From Cellulomonas phragmiteti (GTDB lineage Bacteria > Actinomycetota > Actinomycetes > Actinomycetales > Cellulomonadaceae), in NCBI RefSeq assembly GCF_016862775.1, contig NZ_BONP01000002.1, positions 1-64,000 on the forward strand: DNA of 64,000 bases, written 5' to 3'. The number at the start of each line of letters is the position of its first letter. The first letter of the stretch is position 1. Below, in pieces: positions 8,818-17,479 of this stretch. The notes under the pieces were generated by a model, which was not told the origin of the DNA, did no database searches, and worked only from the letters and a program-made list of their open reading frames with translations. Both the position numbers and the translations under genes were made by a program.

Positions 8818-9567
8818 ATGAGCACTCCCCCCGCGCAGGGCCAGCACCCCGCGCCGCAGGACCACGACCCCGTCGGCCCCCTCGAGCGGGCCGCCGGCAG
8901 CCTCGGTGACGCCGTGGAGGCCGCCGTCGAGACCCTCAAGCCCCGGCTGCGCGGGTGGGTCCACACGGGCGCCGCCCCGCTCTTCCTCGTCGCTTCCGTG
9001 GTGCTCGTCGCCATGTCGCCGACCGCGGCCTCCCGGTGGTCGAACGCGGTGTTCGGGGTCTCCGCCGTCCTCATGTTCGGCACCAGCGCCGTCTACCACC
9101 GCGGCACGTGGTCGCCGCGCGTCGCCGGGGTGCTGCGGCGCCTCGACCACACCAACATCTTCCTCGTCATCGCCGGCACGTACACGCCGCTCGCCGTCCT
9201 GCTGCTGCCGACGGCGACGGCGCGCACCCTGCTCGTCATCGTCTGGTCGGGCGCGGTCCTCGGGCTGCTCGCCCGGGTCTTCTGGCTGAACGCGCCACGC
9301 TGGGTCTACGTGCCGATCTACCTCGCGCTCGGGTGGGTCGCCGTCGGGTTCTTCCCGCAGTTCTGGGCCACCGGCGGGCCCACGATCGTCTACCTCATCG
9401 CGATCGGCGGCCTGGCGTACACGGTCGGCGCGATCGTCTACGGGCTCAAGCGGCCCAACCCCAGCCCGCGGTGGTTCGGGTTCCACGAGATCTTCCACGT
9501 GCTGACCGTCGTCGGCTGCGGGACCCACCTCGCCGCCATCGCGATCGTCACCGCACGTCTGGGCTGA
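8818..9567 (+). CDS. Hemolysin III / TrhA (PAQR-like) membrane protein
   Basis: The 249-aa protein has a 45-residue hydrophilic head and then about seven membrane segments. It carries family blocks such as SAVYHRG, RRLDHTNIFLVIAGTYTPLAVLLL and GFHEIFHVLTVVGCGTHLAAI, whose conserved histidines resemble the PAQR hydrolase/receptor site. The E. coli relative TrhA (YqfA) is linked to membrane energetics and unsaturated fatty-acid homeostasis; the hemolysin name comes from one Bacillus homologue and does not imply a toxin here. The start at 8818 lacks a clear ribosome site. Regulation probably acts through the palindrome just upstream. The gene ends 6 bp from the convergent amidohydrolase gene. 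Confidence 0.9.
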   Translation: MSTPPAQGQHPAPQDHDPVGPLERAAGSLGDAVEAAVETLKPRLRGWVHTGAAPLFLVASVVLVAMSPTAASRWSNAVFGVSAVLMFGTSAVYHRGTWSPRVAGVLRRLDHTNIFLVIAGTYTPLAVLLLPTATARTLLVIVWSGAVLGLLARVFWLNAPRWVYVPIYLALGWVAVGFFPQFWATGGPTIVYLIAIGGLAYTVGAIVYGLKRPNPSPRWFGFHEIFHVLTVVGCGTHLAAIAIVTARLG

Positions 9568-9573
9568 CGGGCC

Positions 9574-10419
9574 TCAGACCCGCGGCACCACGGCGTAGCG
9601 GCGGTGCGTGAGCGACGGGTTGCGCTCGCGCACCGCGCGCAGCTCCTCGGCGTCCAGGTCGACCGTGCGCACCTGCGGCGTGTCGTCCGCCTCGAGGCCC
9701 ACCACCCCGTCGGGCCCGACGACCAGCGAGCGACCCACCACCCCGCGCCCGGCCTGCCCGACGGCGAGCACCGCCGCGGTGTTCTCGATGGCGCGCGCGA
9801 CCGCGAGCGTCCGCCAGTGCATCGCCTTGAGGTCGCCGGCCGCCCACGCGGCCGGCACCAGGAGCACGTCGGCTCCCGCGTCGACCAGCCGCCGCGCCAC
9901 CTCCGGGAACCGTAGGTCGTAGCACGTCAGGACGCCGAAGCGCAGCCCGCCGACGTCGAGCACCAGCGGCGGCGCGTCGGCCGGACCGGGCGCCAGCCGC
10001 TGCGACTCGCGGTGCCCGAAGGCGTCGTACAGGTGGACCTTGCGGTAGACGCCGGCGACCTCGCCGTCGGCGCCGACGGCCACGACCGCGTTGACCGCCC
10101 GCGGCTGCCCGTCCGCTCCGGCCGCGCCGCCGGGCAGGATCGTGCCGGCGACCACCGCCAGGCCGTGCTCGGCCGCAGCCCGACGCAGCATCGTGACGAA
10201 CGGCCCGTCCAGCGGCTCCGCGAGCTCGACGCCGACGCCCCGCGGGTCGAACGCGCTCGCGTACTCCGGCAGGACCACCAGGTCGGAGCGGGCACGCCCG
10301 GCCGTGCGCAGCGCGTCACGCGCCGCCAGCAGGTTGGCCCCACGGTCGGTGCCCACCTCGAGCTGCGCGACGGTCACGCGCACGGCCGGGCGCTGCGGCG
10401 GCCGGGGGCCGGTGCTCAC
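9574..10419 (-). CDS. Carbon-nitrogen hydrolase (nitrilase superfamily)
   Basis: This 281-aa cytoplasmic enzyme has the complete Glu-Lys-Cys triad: E52 in VVLPEYAS, K127 in YRKVHLYD and C166 in LTCYDLRFPE. The spacing and the LYDAFGHRES stretch place it near Nit1/Nit2-type omega-amidases and deaminated-glutathione amidases, though actinobacterial paralogues can hydrolyse other amides, so the substrate is open. It follows the small membrane protein gene on the same strand with a 4-bp overlap (10416-10419), so it probably belongs to the mca transcription unit. That context would suit a role in clearing damaged thiol-derived amides, but this is inference from position only. Confidence 0.9.
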   Translation of the reverse strand: MSTGPRPPQRPAVRVTVAQLEVGTDRGANLLAARDALRTAGRARSDLVVLPEYASAFDPRGVGVELAEPLDGPFVTMLRRAAAEHGLAVVAGTILPGGAAGADGQPRAVNAVVAVGADGEVAGVYRKVHLYDAFGHRESQRLAPGPADAPPLVLDVGGLRFGVLTCYDLRFPEVARRLVDAGADVLLVPAAWAAGDLKAMHWRTLAVARAIENTAAVLAVGQAGRGVVGRSLVVGPDGVVGLEADDTPQVRTVDLDAEELRAVRERNPSLTHRRYAVVPRV

Positions 10420-10775
10420 CGCGGGTCCTGGCCCGGGACCGGACCTTCCGCGGGCGCACCGTCCGGGTGGCCACCGTCACCACCGTCGGACGCGGACGGC
10501 TCGGCGCCCGGCACCGCGACCTGCGGCGCGTCGACGCCGTCGCCCGCCGTGTCCGCCCCGTCCGCCTCCGCCCGCAGCCGGTCGCGGTGCGTCGCGCGTC
10601 GCATCCGCCGCGTGAACGACACGGCCAGCGCGATCACCGCGACCGCCAGCAGGAACGTCGCGACGAAGCCCGCGAACCCGGGCGACCCCTCCGTGGGGCT
10701 CTCGTACGTGGGGCCGGGCAGGCGCGCGACCCACTGCGCGCCGGCGACCAGGGACGACGCCACCAGGAGGCTCAT
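10416..10775 (-). CDS. Small single-pass membrane protein coupled to mca
   Basis: The 119-aa product has an N-terminal segment ([21 protein letters not shown]), a second hydrophobic stretch ([22 protein letters not shown], about 35-56), a basic stop-transfer stretch ([13 protein letters not shown]) and an acidic, glycine/proline-rich tail. I do not recognise a named family, although small proteins of this shape beside mca are familiar in actinobacteria. The ATG overlaps the mca stop codon as ATGA (10772-10775), and its own stop overlaps the start of the amidohydrolase. All three genes are therefore likely translated from one message. The function is unknown; an anchoring or accessory role is only a guess. 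Confidence 0.8.
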   Translation of the reverse strand: MSLLVASSLVAGAQWVARLPGPTYESPTEGSPGFAGFVATFLLAVAVIALAVSFTRRMRRATHRDRLRAEADGADTAGDGVDAPQVAVPGAEPSASDGGDGGHPDGAPAEGPVPGQDPR

Positions 10776-11659
10776 CGCGCGTGCTCCGTCCCGCGGATGC
10801 CCGCGAACAGGTCGGTCTCCGGCAGGGTCGTCTCGACGCGGGACTGCGCCAGCTCGTACTCCTCGTCGCGCCACGTCGCGATCTCGACGTCACGGGGGAC
10901 GGCGAAGAACCACCCCTCCGGGTCGATCTGCGTGGCGTGCGCGCGCAGCGCAGCGTCCCGCTGGGCGAAGTAGGCGGAGCACTCGATGCGGGTGGTCACC
11001 TCGCGCTCCGGCACCTCGCGCGCCTGGCGCGAGTCGATCCAGTCGCTGAACGGCGACTCGCCGCCCGCCGCGACGATCGCGTCGTGCACGGCCCGCATGC
11101 GCGCCAGCGAGAACCCGTGGTTGTAGTACAGCTTGAGCGGCGTCCACGGCTCGCCCCGGCCCCGGTAGCGCTCGGGGTCCCCCGCCGTGGCGAACGCCTC
11201 GACAGCGACGCGGTGGCACATGATGTGGTCGGGGTGCGGGTAGCCGCCGGTCGGGTCGTACGTCGTCATGACGTGCGGGCGGAACTCGCGCACGGCCTCG
11301 ACGAGCGGCGCCGTGGCCTCCTCGAGCGGCACGGTCGCGAACGAGCCCTCGGGAAGCGGGGGCAGGGGGTCACCCTCGGGCAGCCCGGAGTCGACGAACC
11401 CCAGCCAGCGCTGCCGCACGCCCAGCGCGGCCGCCGCCGCGGCCATCTCCTCGCGTCGCACCGCACGGATCGCCTCGAGCCCGACCGGCGCCGGGCCGTA
11501 GTGGGGGTTCAGGACGTCGCCGCGCTCGCCGCCGGTGCAGGTCACGACCAGCACGTCGACCCCCTCGGCGGCGTAGCGTGCGGTGGTCGCCGCGCCCTTG
11601 CTGGACTCGTCGTCCGGGTGCGCGTGCACCGCCATCAGCCGTAGCCGCTCCGAGCTCAC
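10772..11659 (-). CDS. mca: Mycothiol S-conjugate amidase
   Basis: The 295-aa zinc enzyme cleaves the amide bond of mycothiol S-conjugates, releasing a mercapturic acid for export and GlcN-Ins for mycothiol recycling. It is the main thiol-based detoxification step of actinobacteria. The zinc and catalytic motif [10 protein letters not shown] (H14, D17) and the second metal site PHPDHIMCH are intact. The length matches Mca rather than the shorter MshB deacetylase, and the C-terminal block with [19 protein letters not shown] is Mca-like. The GTG at 11659 follows GGAAGGA; a longer upstream extension has no family similarity. The gene leads a coupled three-gene unit with the small membrane protein and the C-N hydrolase. 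Confidence 0.95.
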   Translation of the reverse strand: MSSERLRLMAVHAHPDDESSKGAATTARYAAEGVDVLVVTCTGGERGDVLNPHYGPAPVGLEAIRAVRREEMAAAAAALGVRQRWLGFVDSGLPEGDPLPPLPEGSFATVPLEEATAPLVEAVREFRPHVMTTYDPTGGYPHPDHIMCHRVAVEAFATAGDPERYRGRGEPWTPLKLYYNHGFSLARMRAVHDAIVAAGGESPFSDWIDSRQAREVPEREVTTRIECSAYFAQRDAALRAHATQIDPEGWFFAVPRDVEIATWRDEEYELAQSRVETTLPETDLFAGIRGTEHAR

Positions 11660-11748
11660 GTCGATCCTTCCGTGGCAGGTCGTGGGACGAGAGACAATGA
11701 TCCCCCACCCCGCCGACACCCCGCGCACGACACCCAGGAGGCCCCACC

Positions 11749-12153
11749 GTGGTCGCACCGGCCCCCCGCCCGCCCGCCGGGCGCTACGGACCGGAACCCA
11801 CCGACGGCACCCGCCGCCTGCAGCGTCTCGCGCTGGCCGCCCTCGTCGTCGTCGCCATGGTGGTGCTCGCCTGGATCGGGACCGGGGTCATGCGTGACCC
11901 GGTGATCTGGCAGGACGTCGGCTACCGGGTCGACGGCCCCGGCTCGACCGAGGTGACGTTCGACGTCACCACCGCGGTGGGCGCGGCCGCCACGTGCCGC
12001 GTGCAGGCGCTGTCCTCGTCGTACGCCCAGGTCGGGGTCCTCGACGTCCCGGTGCCGCCGGCGGACACGCGCACGCGCCGGGTGACGGTCACGGTCCCCA
12101 CGGTGGAGCTCGCCGTCACCGGTGTGGTCCAGAGGTGCGAGCTCGTCCGCTGA
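11749..12153 (+). CDS. DUF4307 membrane-anchored protein
   Basis: This 134-aa protein has a short cytoplasmic N-terminus, one membrane helix (about 26-46, [18 protein letters not shown]) and an extracytoplasmic beta-rich domain containing two cysteines. Those cysteines (in ATCRVQAL and VQRCELVR) could form a disulfide. It fits the actinobacterial DUF4307 family, usually found beside mca, as here (divergent, 90 bp apart). The GTG start follows AGGAGG with good spacing. No biochemical function is established; conservation next to mca and outside the membrane suggests an envelope role. Confidence 0.85.
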   Translation: MVAPAPRPPAGRYGPEPTDGTRRLQRLALAALVVVAMVVLAWIGTGVMRDPVIWQDVGYRVDGPGSTEVTFDVTTAVGAAATCRVQALSSSYAQVGVLDVPVPPADTRTRRVTVTVPTVELAVTGVVQRCELVR

Positions 12154-12214
12154 CCGCACGGGCGCCCACCGCGGGCCCGGGAGCCCTCGCAGCCCTCTCC
12201 TGCCGGTCGGTTGG

Positions 12215-12220
12215 TAGGCT
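12215..12220 (+). promoter_or_regulatory. Candidate -10 element of the greA promoter
   Basis: TAGGCT, within GGTTGGTAGGCTGTGCG, is the best -10 match in the 221-bp gap before greA. No convincing -35 box is seen. If it is used, greA has an untranslated leader of roughly 150 nt, for which I find no recognisable riboswitch. Confidence 0.35.
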
Positions 12221-12374
12221 GTGCGTTTACGCCGCCCCCGGTCCGGCGTCGCACGACAGGTCGACGCGACCGCGGTGGCAGGCAGCATCCGCCCCCGCGC
12301 CGCACGTGCGGACGTCCCCGTGGGCTCATGCGCTGCCGTCACCGGCGGCCACCCCAGGCAAGGAAGGAGCGATC

Positions 12375-12860
12375 GTGACCGAGACGACTGCGGCCACATG
12401 GCTGACGCAGGAGGCCTACGACCGCCTCACGGAGGAGCTCGAGCACCTCCAGACGGTCGGACGCAAGGAGATCACGGACCGCATCGCCGCGGCCCGTGAC
12501 GAGGGCGACCTCAAGGAGAACGGCGGCTACCACGCCGCGCGCGAGGAGCAGGCCAAGCAGGAGGCCCGGATCCGCGAGCTCCAGGCCAAGCTGCGCAACG
12601 TGCAGATCGGCACGCCGCCCGACGACGGCGTCGTCGAGCCCGGCATGGTCGTCACGGCGGTCGTCGCGGGCGACGAGATGACGTTCCTGCTCGGCTCGCG
12701 CGAGATCGCCGGCACCGCCGACATCGACGTCTTCTCCCCCACGTCGCCCCTGGGCGCCGCGATCCACGGCCACAAGGTCGGCGACACGACGTCGTACGAG
12801 GCACCCAACGGCCGGGAGATCCCGGTCGAGATCACGGCGGCCAGCCCGTTCCAGGGCTGA
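12375..12860 (+). CDS. greA: Transcription elongation factor GreA
   Basis: The 161-aa protein rescues arrested RNA polymerase by inserting its coiled coil into the secondary channel and stimulating transcript cleavage. The N-terminal coiled coil (about 10-80) carries the tip region AAARDEGDLKENGGYHAARE with the acidic pair required for cleavage. The C-terminal FKBP-like domain ends in the usual block with IPVEITAASPF. Length and motifs are those of standard actinobacterial GreA. The GTG at 12375 is preceded by AAGGAAGGAG. The gene is alone on its strand and converges on ilvA. Confidence 0.97.
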   Translation: MTETTAATWLTQEAYDRLTEELEHLQTVGRKEITDRIAAARDEGDLKENGGYHAAREEQAKQEARIRELQAKLRNVQIGTPPDDGVVEPGMVVTAVVAGDEMTFLLGSREIAGTADIDVFSPTSPLGAAIHGHKVGDTTSYEAPNGREIPVEITAASPFQG

Positions 12861-12869
12861 CCGCGCCGC

Positions 12870-12898
12870 CGGGTGCGGGGGGCACGGTCCCGCACCCG
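12870..12898. terminator. Bidirectional terminator between greA and ilvA
   Basis: A perfect 10-bp stem (CGGGTGCGGG with CCCGCACCCG) closes a 9-nt loop 10 nt after the greA stop. A second copy of the right arm at 12906-12918 gives an alternative, longer pairing. It probably serves both convergent genes. Confidence 0.65.
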
Positions 12899-12923
12899 GG
12901 CCGGCGCCCCCGCACCCGGCGCC

Positions 12924-14135
12924 TCAGGCGTCGGTGAGGCGGTAGCCCGCCGCGCGCAGGCCCGCCAGGACCGCGGCGCAGTGGTCCGGGCCCTTCGTCT
13001 CGATCTGCAGGTCGATCGCCACGTCGCTGAACGCCAGGTCGCCGCCGGTGCGCAGGTGGCTGACGTGCATGACGTTGCCGCCCATGCTCGCGACCTCCCG
13101 CAGCAGCTCCGCCAGCGCACCCGGGGTGTCCTCGACGACGACGTGCAGCTGCAGGAACCGCCCGGCCGACGCCAGACCGTGCCGCACGACGCGCAGCAGC
13201 ACCAGCGGGTCGATGTTGCCGCCCGAGAGCACGCACACCACCGGTCGGCCGTCGCCCGCCGCGATGCCGCGCGGGTCCGCCATCAGCGCCGCCACCGCCG
13301 CCGCGCCGGACGGCTCGACGACCAGCTTGGCGCGCTCGGCCACCAGCAGCAGCGCCCGCGACAGGTCCTCCTCCGAGACGGTCCGCACCGGCACGTGGTG
13401 GCTCGCCAGGACCTCGAAGGGCACGTCGCCGGGGGTCCCGACGGCGATCCCGTCGGCCATGGTCCGCAGCTCCGGCGCCGGCATCGGCCGACCCGCGGCG
13501 AGCGACACGGGGTACGCCGCGGCACGCGCGGCCTGCACACCGACGACGCGCACGTCCGGGCGCTCGGCCAGCGCCGCGGCGATCCCGGCCGCCAGGCCCC
13601 CGCCGCCGACCGGGACGACGATCGTCCCCACGTCGGGGACCTGCTCGAGCACCTCGAGCGCCACGGTCCCCTGGCCCGCGTCGACGTCCGGGTGGTCGAA
13701 CGGGTGGATGAGGACCGCACCGGTGCGGTCCGCGTGCTCGCGGGCGGCCACGAGCGCCTCGTCGACGGACGTGCCGACGAGCTCGACGTGCGCCCCGTAC
13801 CCGCGCGTCGCCGCGACCTTGGGCAGCGCCGCGTCGACGGGCATGAAGATCACCGCGTCGAGCCCGAGGAGCCCGGCCGCCAGCGCGACGCCCTGCGCGT
13901 GGTTGCCGGCACTGGCGGCGACGACGCCGCGGGCCTTCTCGTCGTCCGCGAGGCGCGCCATGCGGGTGTACGCGCCGCGGATCTTGAACGAGCCGGCGCG
14001 CTGCAGGTTCTCGCACTTGAGCCACACGTCCGCGCCGACCAGCTCGGACAGGGCGCGGCTGCGCTGCACGGGGGTGCGCTCGGCGACGCCCCGGATCAGC
14101 AGGGCCGCGGCGCGGACGTCCGCGGGGCCGATCAC
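12924..14135 (-). CDS. ilvA: Threonine ammonia-lyase (threonine dehydratase)
   Basis: This 403-aa PLP enzyme converts L-threonine to 2-oxobutanoate and ammonia, the entry step to isoleucine. The PLP lysine is K51 in AGSFKIRGAYTR, the tetraglycine phosphate loop is PVGGGGLAAG, and an ACT-like regulatory domain occupies roughly 325-403. The short, single-ACT layout is that of the TdcB-like form common in actinobacteria, which often serves both biosynthesis and catabolism. The GTG start overlaps the AI-2E permease stop as GTGA (14132-14135), so translation is probably coupled. It is the last gene of the metB operon. 2-Oxobutanoate is also the product of cystathionine cleavage, which may explain the pairing with metB. 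Confidence 0.94.
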   Translation of the reverse strand: MIGPADVRAAALLIRGVAERTPVQRSRALSELVGADVWLKCENLQRAGSFKIRGAYTRMARLADDEKARGVVAASAGNHAQGVALAAGLLGLDAVIFMPVDAALPKVAATRGYGAHVELVGTSVDEALVAAREHADRTGAVLIHPFDHPDVDAGQGTVALEVLEQVPDVGTIVVPVGGGGLAAGIAAALAERPDVRVVGVQAARAAAYPVSLAAGRPMPAPELRTMADGIAVGTPGDVPFEVLASHHVPVRTVSEEDLSRALLLVAERAKLVVEPSGAAAVAALMADPRGIAAGDGRPVVCVLSGGNIDPLVLLRVVRHGLASAGRFLQLHVVVEDTPGALAELLREVASMGGNVMHVSHLRTGGDLAFSDVAIDLQIETKGPDHCAAVLAGLRAAGYRLTDA

Positions 14136-15418
14136 GGGGTCACGGGCGAGCCGCCCGGCGTCTCCTGCTCGGCGTCGTCGGACCGGTCGCGCGCCGCGCG
14201 CGCCTCCGACTCCGCCTCGGCCGCCGCGGCGACGGCGCGGTCCAGCACGGGATGCCCCTTGGCGCGGATGGGGACGTGGTCGTCGGTGCCCAGCTGGGGG
14301 AACTTGTCGTGACCGTGCAGGTAGAGGATCACGGTGTTGAGCACCGCGACGATCGGCACGGCGAACAGTGCGCCGAGGATCCCCGCGACCAGCGATCCCG
14401 TGGTCACCGTCAGCAGCACCGCCACCGGGTGCAGCGACACCGCGTGGCCCATGAGGAACGGCTGGAGCACGTTGCCCTCGAGCTGCTGCACCAGCACCAC
14501 GACGCCCAGCATGATGAGGGCCGACACCCAGCCCTGCGTCACCAGTGCCACCAGCACCGCGATCGTGCCGGTGACGATCGCGCCGACGAACGGGATGAAC
14601 GAGCCGAAGAACACCAGCACGGCCAGCGGGACGACCAGCGGCAGCTGCAGGAACGCCGCGCCGATGCCGATGCCGACGGCGTCGACGCCCGCGACGAGGA
14701 TCTGCGTGCGCGTGTACGCCCCCAGCGTCACCCAGCCGCGCCGACCGGCCTGGTGGGCGCGCTCGCGCGAGCCGCGCGGCAGCAGCCCGATGAGCCACGC
14801 CCAGATCCTGCGCCCGTCGATGAGGAAGAACAGCGCCACGAAGAGGGCGATGAGCGTGCCCGCAGCGACGTGGCCCACGGTGACCCCGACCGACAGGGCG
14901 CCCGACGCGATCTGCTGCGCGCTGGACGCGGCCGCGTCCTGCAGCTGGTCGAGGTAGGTGTCGAGGTCCGCCGTGCCGAGGTTGAGGGGGCCGTCGGCGA
15001 GCCAGGTCGTCAGCTGGGCGATGCCGTCGCGCGCCTGGTCCCACAGCTCGGCGATGCCCTGCACGATCGAGCGACCGGCGAGCGTCAGCAGGCCCGCGAC
15101 GGCGGCGATCAGCGCCACCAGCGCGACGGCCGCGGCCGCGGTGCGCGGGAGCCGGACGTGCCGCTGCAGCGCGGCGACGACCGGGGAGAGCAGCACGGTC
15201 AGCAGCAGGGCCACCGCCACCGCGACGACGATCACCTTCAGCGCCGCGACCAGCCACACGCCCGCCGCGAGCGCCGCGAGGATCACCAGCGCCCGCCACG
15301 ACCACCCGGCCCAGGCGCGCACCGACGCCGGCACCGGGTCCGGGCGCGTGGACGCGCCGTGGTCCGGCAGGACCGGTGGCCGGTCCGGCAGGACCGGCGG
15401 CGTCTCGGGCGCGCTCAC
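14132..15418 (-). CDS. AI-2E / TqsA (PerM) family membrane transporter
   Basis: The 428-aa protein has the typical architecture of the AI-2E (PerM) superfamily. Two N-terminal helix pairs (about 38-110) are followed by an extracytoplasmic alpha-helical region with LWDQARDGIAQL and QLQDAAASSAQQIA, then four or more C-terminal helices including FFGSFIPFVGAIVTGTIAVLVAL and QQLEGNVLQPFLMG. Family members have been connected with autoinducer-2 export and with Na+/H+ antiport; the cargo here is unknown. The proline-rich N-terminus and acidic C-terminal tail are cytosolic. GTG start and stop codons overlap metB upstream and ilvA downstream by 4 nt each. The location inside an amino-acid operon hints at a related metabolite as substrate. 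Confidence 0.88.
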   Translation of the reverse strand: MSAPETPPVLPDRPPVLPDHGASTRPDPVPASVRAWAGWSWRALVILAALAAGVWLVAALKVIVVAVAVALLLTVLLSPVVAALQRHVRLPRTAAAAVALVALIAAVAGLLTLAGRSIVQGIAELWDQARDGIAQLTTWLADGPLNLGTADLDTYLDQLQDAAASSAQQIASGALSVGVTVGHVAAGTLIALFVALFFLIDGRRIWAWLIGLLPRGSRERAHQAGRRGWVTLGAYTRTQILVAGVDAVGIGIGAAFLQLPLVVPLAVLVFFGSFIPFVGAIVTGTIAVLVALVTQGWVSALIMLGVVVLVQQLEGNVLQPFLMGHAVSLHPVAVLLTVTTGSLVAGILGALFAVPIVAVLNTVILYLHGHDKFPQLGTDDHVPIRAKGHPVLDRAVAAAAEAESEARAARDRSDDAEQETPGGSPVTP

Positions 15419-16650
15419 CGCCCGATCCCGGCGGCGGCGAGGGCCTGCTCGAGGTCCGCGAGCTGGTCCTCGACGTCCTCGATGCCCACGGACAGGCGCA
15501 CGAGGTCGTCGGGGACCTCGAGCGCCGTGCCGGCGACGGACCCGTGGGTCATGCGCCCCGGGTGCTCGATGAGCGACTCGACGCCGCCGAGCGACTCGGC
15601 GAGCGTGAACACCCGGGTGGCGCCGCACACGGCGACCGCGGTGTCGACCGAGCCGGTGCGGAACGCGACCATGCCGCCGAACCCGCGCATCTGGCGGGCG
15701 GCGACCTCGTGGCCGGGGTGCTCCGGCAGGCCGGGCCACAGCACCTCGCGCACGCCCGGGTGCTCGACGAGGAACCGGGCGACGGCCTGCGCGTTGGCGA
15801 CGTGCCGGTCCATGCGCACGGCGAGCGTCTTCAGACCGCGCAGGGTCAGCCACGCGTCGAACGGACCGGCGACGGCCCCGGCGGCGTTCTGCAGGAACCC
15901 GACCGCGTCGCGCAGCGACGTCGTGCCCGTGGGCCCCTCGACCCCCGCGGGCAGCTGGGCGCCGTCGGCGACGACCACCGCACCGCCCACGACGTCCGAG
16001 TGGCCGCCGATGTACTTGGTCGTCGAGTGCACGACGGCGTCCGCGCCGAGCGCCAGCGGCTGCTGCAGGTACGGCGTCGCGAACGTGTTGTCGACGACGA
16101 GCACCGCACCGGCGGACCGGGCGTGCGTCGCGATCGCGGCGATGTCCGCGATCCCCAGCAGCGGGTTGGTGGGCGTCTCGACCCAGATCACCTTGGTGCG
16201 GCCCGGCTGGACGGCGGCGAGCACGGCGTCGGGGTCGGACAGGTCGACGGGCGTGTGGTCGATGCCCCAGGGGCCCAGGACCCGCGCGACCAGGCGGTAC
16301 GTGCCGCCGTACGCGTCGTCCGGGACCACGACGTGGTCACCCGGGCGCAGCACCGCGCGCAGCAGCGTGTCCTCGGCCGCGAGGCCGGACGCGAACGCGA
16401 ACGCCGCGGCGCCGCCCTCGACCGCGGCCAGCGCCTCCTGCAGCGCGTCGCGGGTCGGGTTGCCCGACCGGGAGTACTCGTAGCCGTCCCGCAGGCCGCC
16501 GACGCCGTCCTGCTTGTACGTCGAGACCTGGTGGATGGGCGTCACGACCGCCCCCGTGCGGGGGTCCGGGTCCTGACCTGCATGGATGGCGCGGGTCGAG
16601 AAGCCGGAGTCGGTCCAGTCGTGGGGGTGCGCGAGCGGGTCGTGGGTCAC
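15415..16650 (-). CDS. metB: Cystathionine gamma-synthase / gamma-lyase family enzyme
   Basis: The 411-aa PLP enzyme belongs to the Cys/Met-metabolism family. PLP would bind K212 in VVHSTTKYIGGHSD, and the substrate-binding blocks YSRSGNPTRDAL and ETPTNPLLGIADI are intact. Synthase (gamma-replacement, toward methionine) and lyase (cleavage of cystathionine to cysteine) cannot be separated by sequence alone. Actinobacterial enzymes of this subgroup often do both, and a cystathionine beta-synthase is encoded 12 kb away, so reverse transsulfuration is possible. The GTG at 16650 lacks a ribosome site but has a -10-like TAGCCT 6 nt upstream, typical of a leaderless transcript. It is the first gene of the metB / permease / ilvA operon. 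Confidence 0.92.
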   Translation of the reverse strand: MTHDPLAHPHDWTDSGFSTRAIHAGQDPDPRTGAVVTPIHQVSTYKQDGVGGLRDGYEYSRSGNPTRDALQEALAAVEGGAAAFAFASGLAAEDTLLRAVLRPGDHVVVPDDAYGGTYRLVARVLGPWGIDHTPVDLSDPDAVLAAVQPGRTKVIWVETPTNPLLGIADIAAIATHARSAGAVLVVDNTFATPYLQQPLALGADAVVHSTTKYIGGHSDVVGGAVVVADGAQLPAGVEGPTGTTSLRDAVGFLQNAAGAVAGPFDAWLTLRGLKTLAVRMDRHVANAQAVARFLVEHPGVREVLWPGLPEHPGHEVAARQMRGFGGMVAFRTGSVDTAVAVCGATRVFTLAESLGGVESLIEHPGRMTHGSVAGTALEVPDDLVRLSVGIEDVEDQLADLEQALAAAGIGR

Positions 16651-16656
16651 GCACCC

Positions 16657-16662
16657 AGGCTA
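16657..16662 (-). promoter_or_regulatory. -10 element of a leaderless metB promoter
   Basis: TAGCCT on the minus strand ends 6 nt before the metB GTG codon. This spacing puts the transcription start at or next to the first base of the codon, matching the absence of any Shine-Dalgarno sequence. Confidence 0.5.
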
Positions 16663-16764
16663 GGCGGTGGACGCGGCGCGAGCGCGTGACGGCACGCACG
16701 GGCCCCGGAACACGCGCCCGACGGCGGCTGTTGCACGTCGTGGAACCGACGGAAGGACACGGTC

Positions 16765-17442
16765 ATGGCCTCGTTGTTCGAGACGCTGCTCGGCACGTCG
16801 CTGCGCACCACCATGGTGGACGCGGAGCACGCGCTGAAGGGACGGGACGGGTACGCGTACCCCGTCCCCGAGACGCACGTCGTGCTGGGCACGCCGCTGC
16901 AGGGCCCGTGGCCCGAGGGCACGCGCGTGCTGTACCTGGCGTCGGGCTGCTTCTGGGGCGCGGAGAAGGAGGCCTGGCAGCTGCCGGGCGTCGTCACCAC
17001 GGCCGTCGGGTACATGGGCGGCTTCACGCCGTACCCGACGTACGAGGAGACGTGCACCGGCCGCACGGGCCACACCGAGACGGTGATGGTCGCCTACGAC
17101 CCGGCCGTGCTGTCCGACGTCGACCTGCTGCGGCACTTCTGGGAGGAGCACGACCCGACCCAGGGCTTCCGCCAGGGCAACGACGTGGGCACGCAGTACC
17201 GCTCCGCGGTGTTCTTCACGACGCCGGAGCAGGAGGCCGCCGCGCGCGAGACGCGCGACGTGTACGCCCCGCTCCTCAAGGCGCGCGGCTACGGCGACGT
17301 AACCACCGAGATCCGGTCCGTCGCGGACGCCGGGGAGTTCTACTACGCCGAGGGCCCGCACCAGCAGTACCTGCGCAAGAACCCGGGCGGCTACTGCCCG
17401 GTGAACTCCACGGGCGTCGCCTGCCCCCTCCCGCAGGCCTGA
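16765..17442 (+). CDS. msrA: Peptide-methionine (S)-S-oxide reductase MsrA
   Basis: The 225-aa enzyme repairs methionine-S-sulfoxide in proteins. The catalytic cysteine is C62 in ASGCFWGAEK, and C211 and C220 near the C-terminus (GGYCPVNSTGVACP) are placed to resolve the disulfide and pass electrons to thioredoxin or mycoredoxin. Glutamate and tyrosine residues of the active site lie in GYMGG and HTETVMV. The N-terminal extension of about 50 residues before the core is common in longer, E. coli-like MsrA. The ATG follows GGAAGGA. It is transcribed alone, divergent from the metB operon, and is followed by the hairpin repeat array at 17480-17577. Confidence 0.96.
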   Translation: MASLFETLLGTSLRTTMVDAEHALKGRDGYAYPVPETHVVLGTPLQGPWPEGTRVLYLASGCFWGAEKEAWQLPGVVTTAVGYMGGFTPYPTYEETCTGRTGHTETVMVAYDPAVLSDVDLLRHFWEEHDPTQGFRQGNDVGTQYRSAVFFTTPEQEAAARETRDVYAPLLKARGYGDVTTEIRSVADAGEFYYAEGPHQQYLRKNPGGYCPVNSTGVACPLPQA

Positions 17443-17479
17443 CCCGCACGAACGTCCCCCCGACGCTGCCCCCTGACCG

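Noticed and set aside
8818..9567. A hemolysin toxin
   Set aside because: The protein is a TrhA/PAQR-type membrane protein; the family name is historical. The same applies to the CNNM/CorC protein at 40379-41788.
12154..12374. Riboswitch in the greA leader
   Set aside because: I looked for conserved riboswitch core sequences and found none; the leader holds only weak hairpins.
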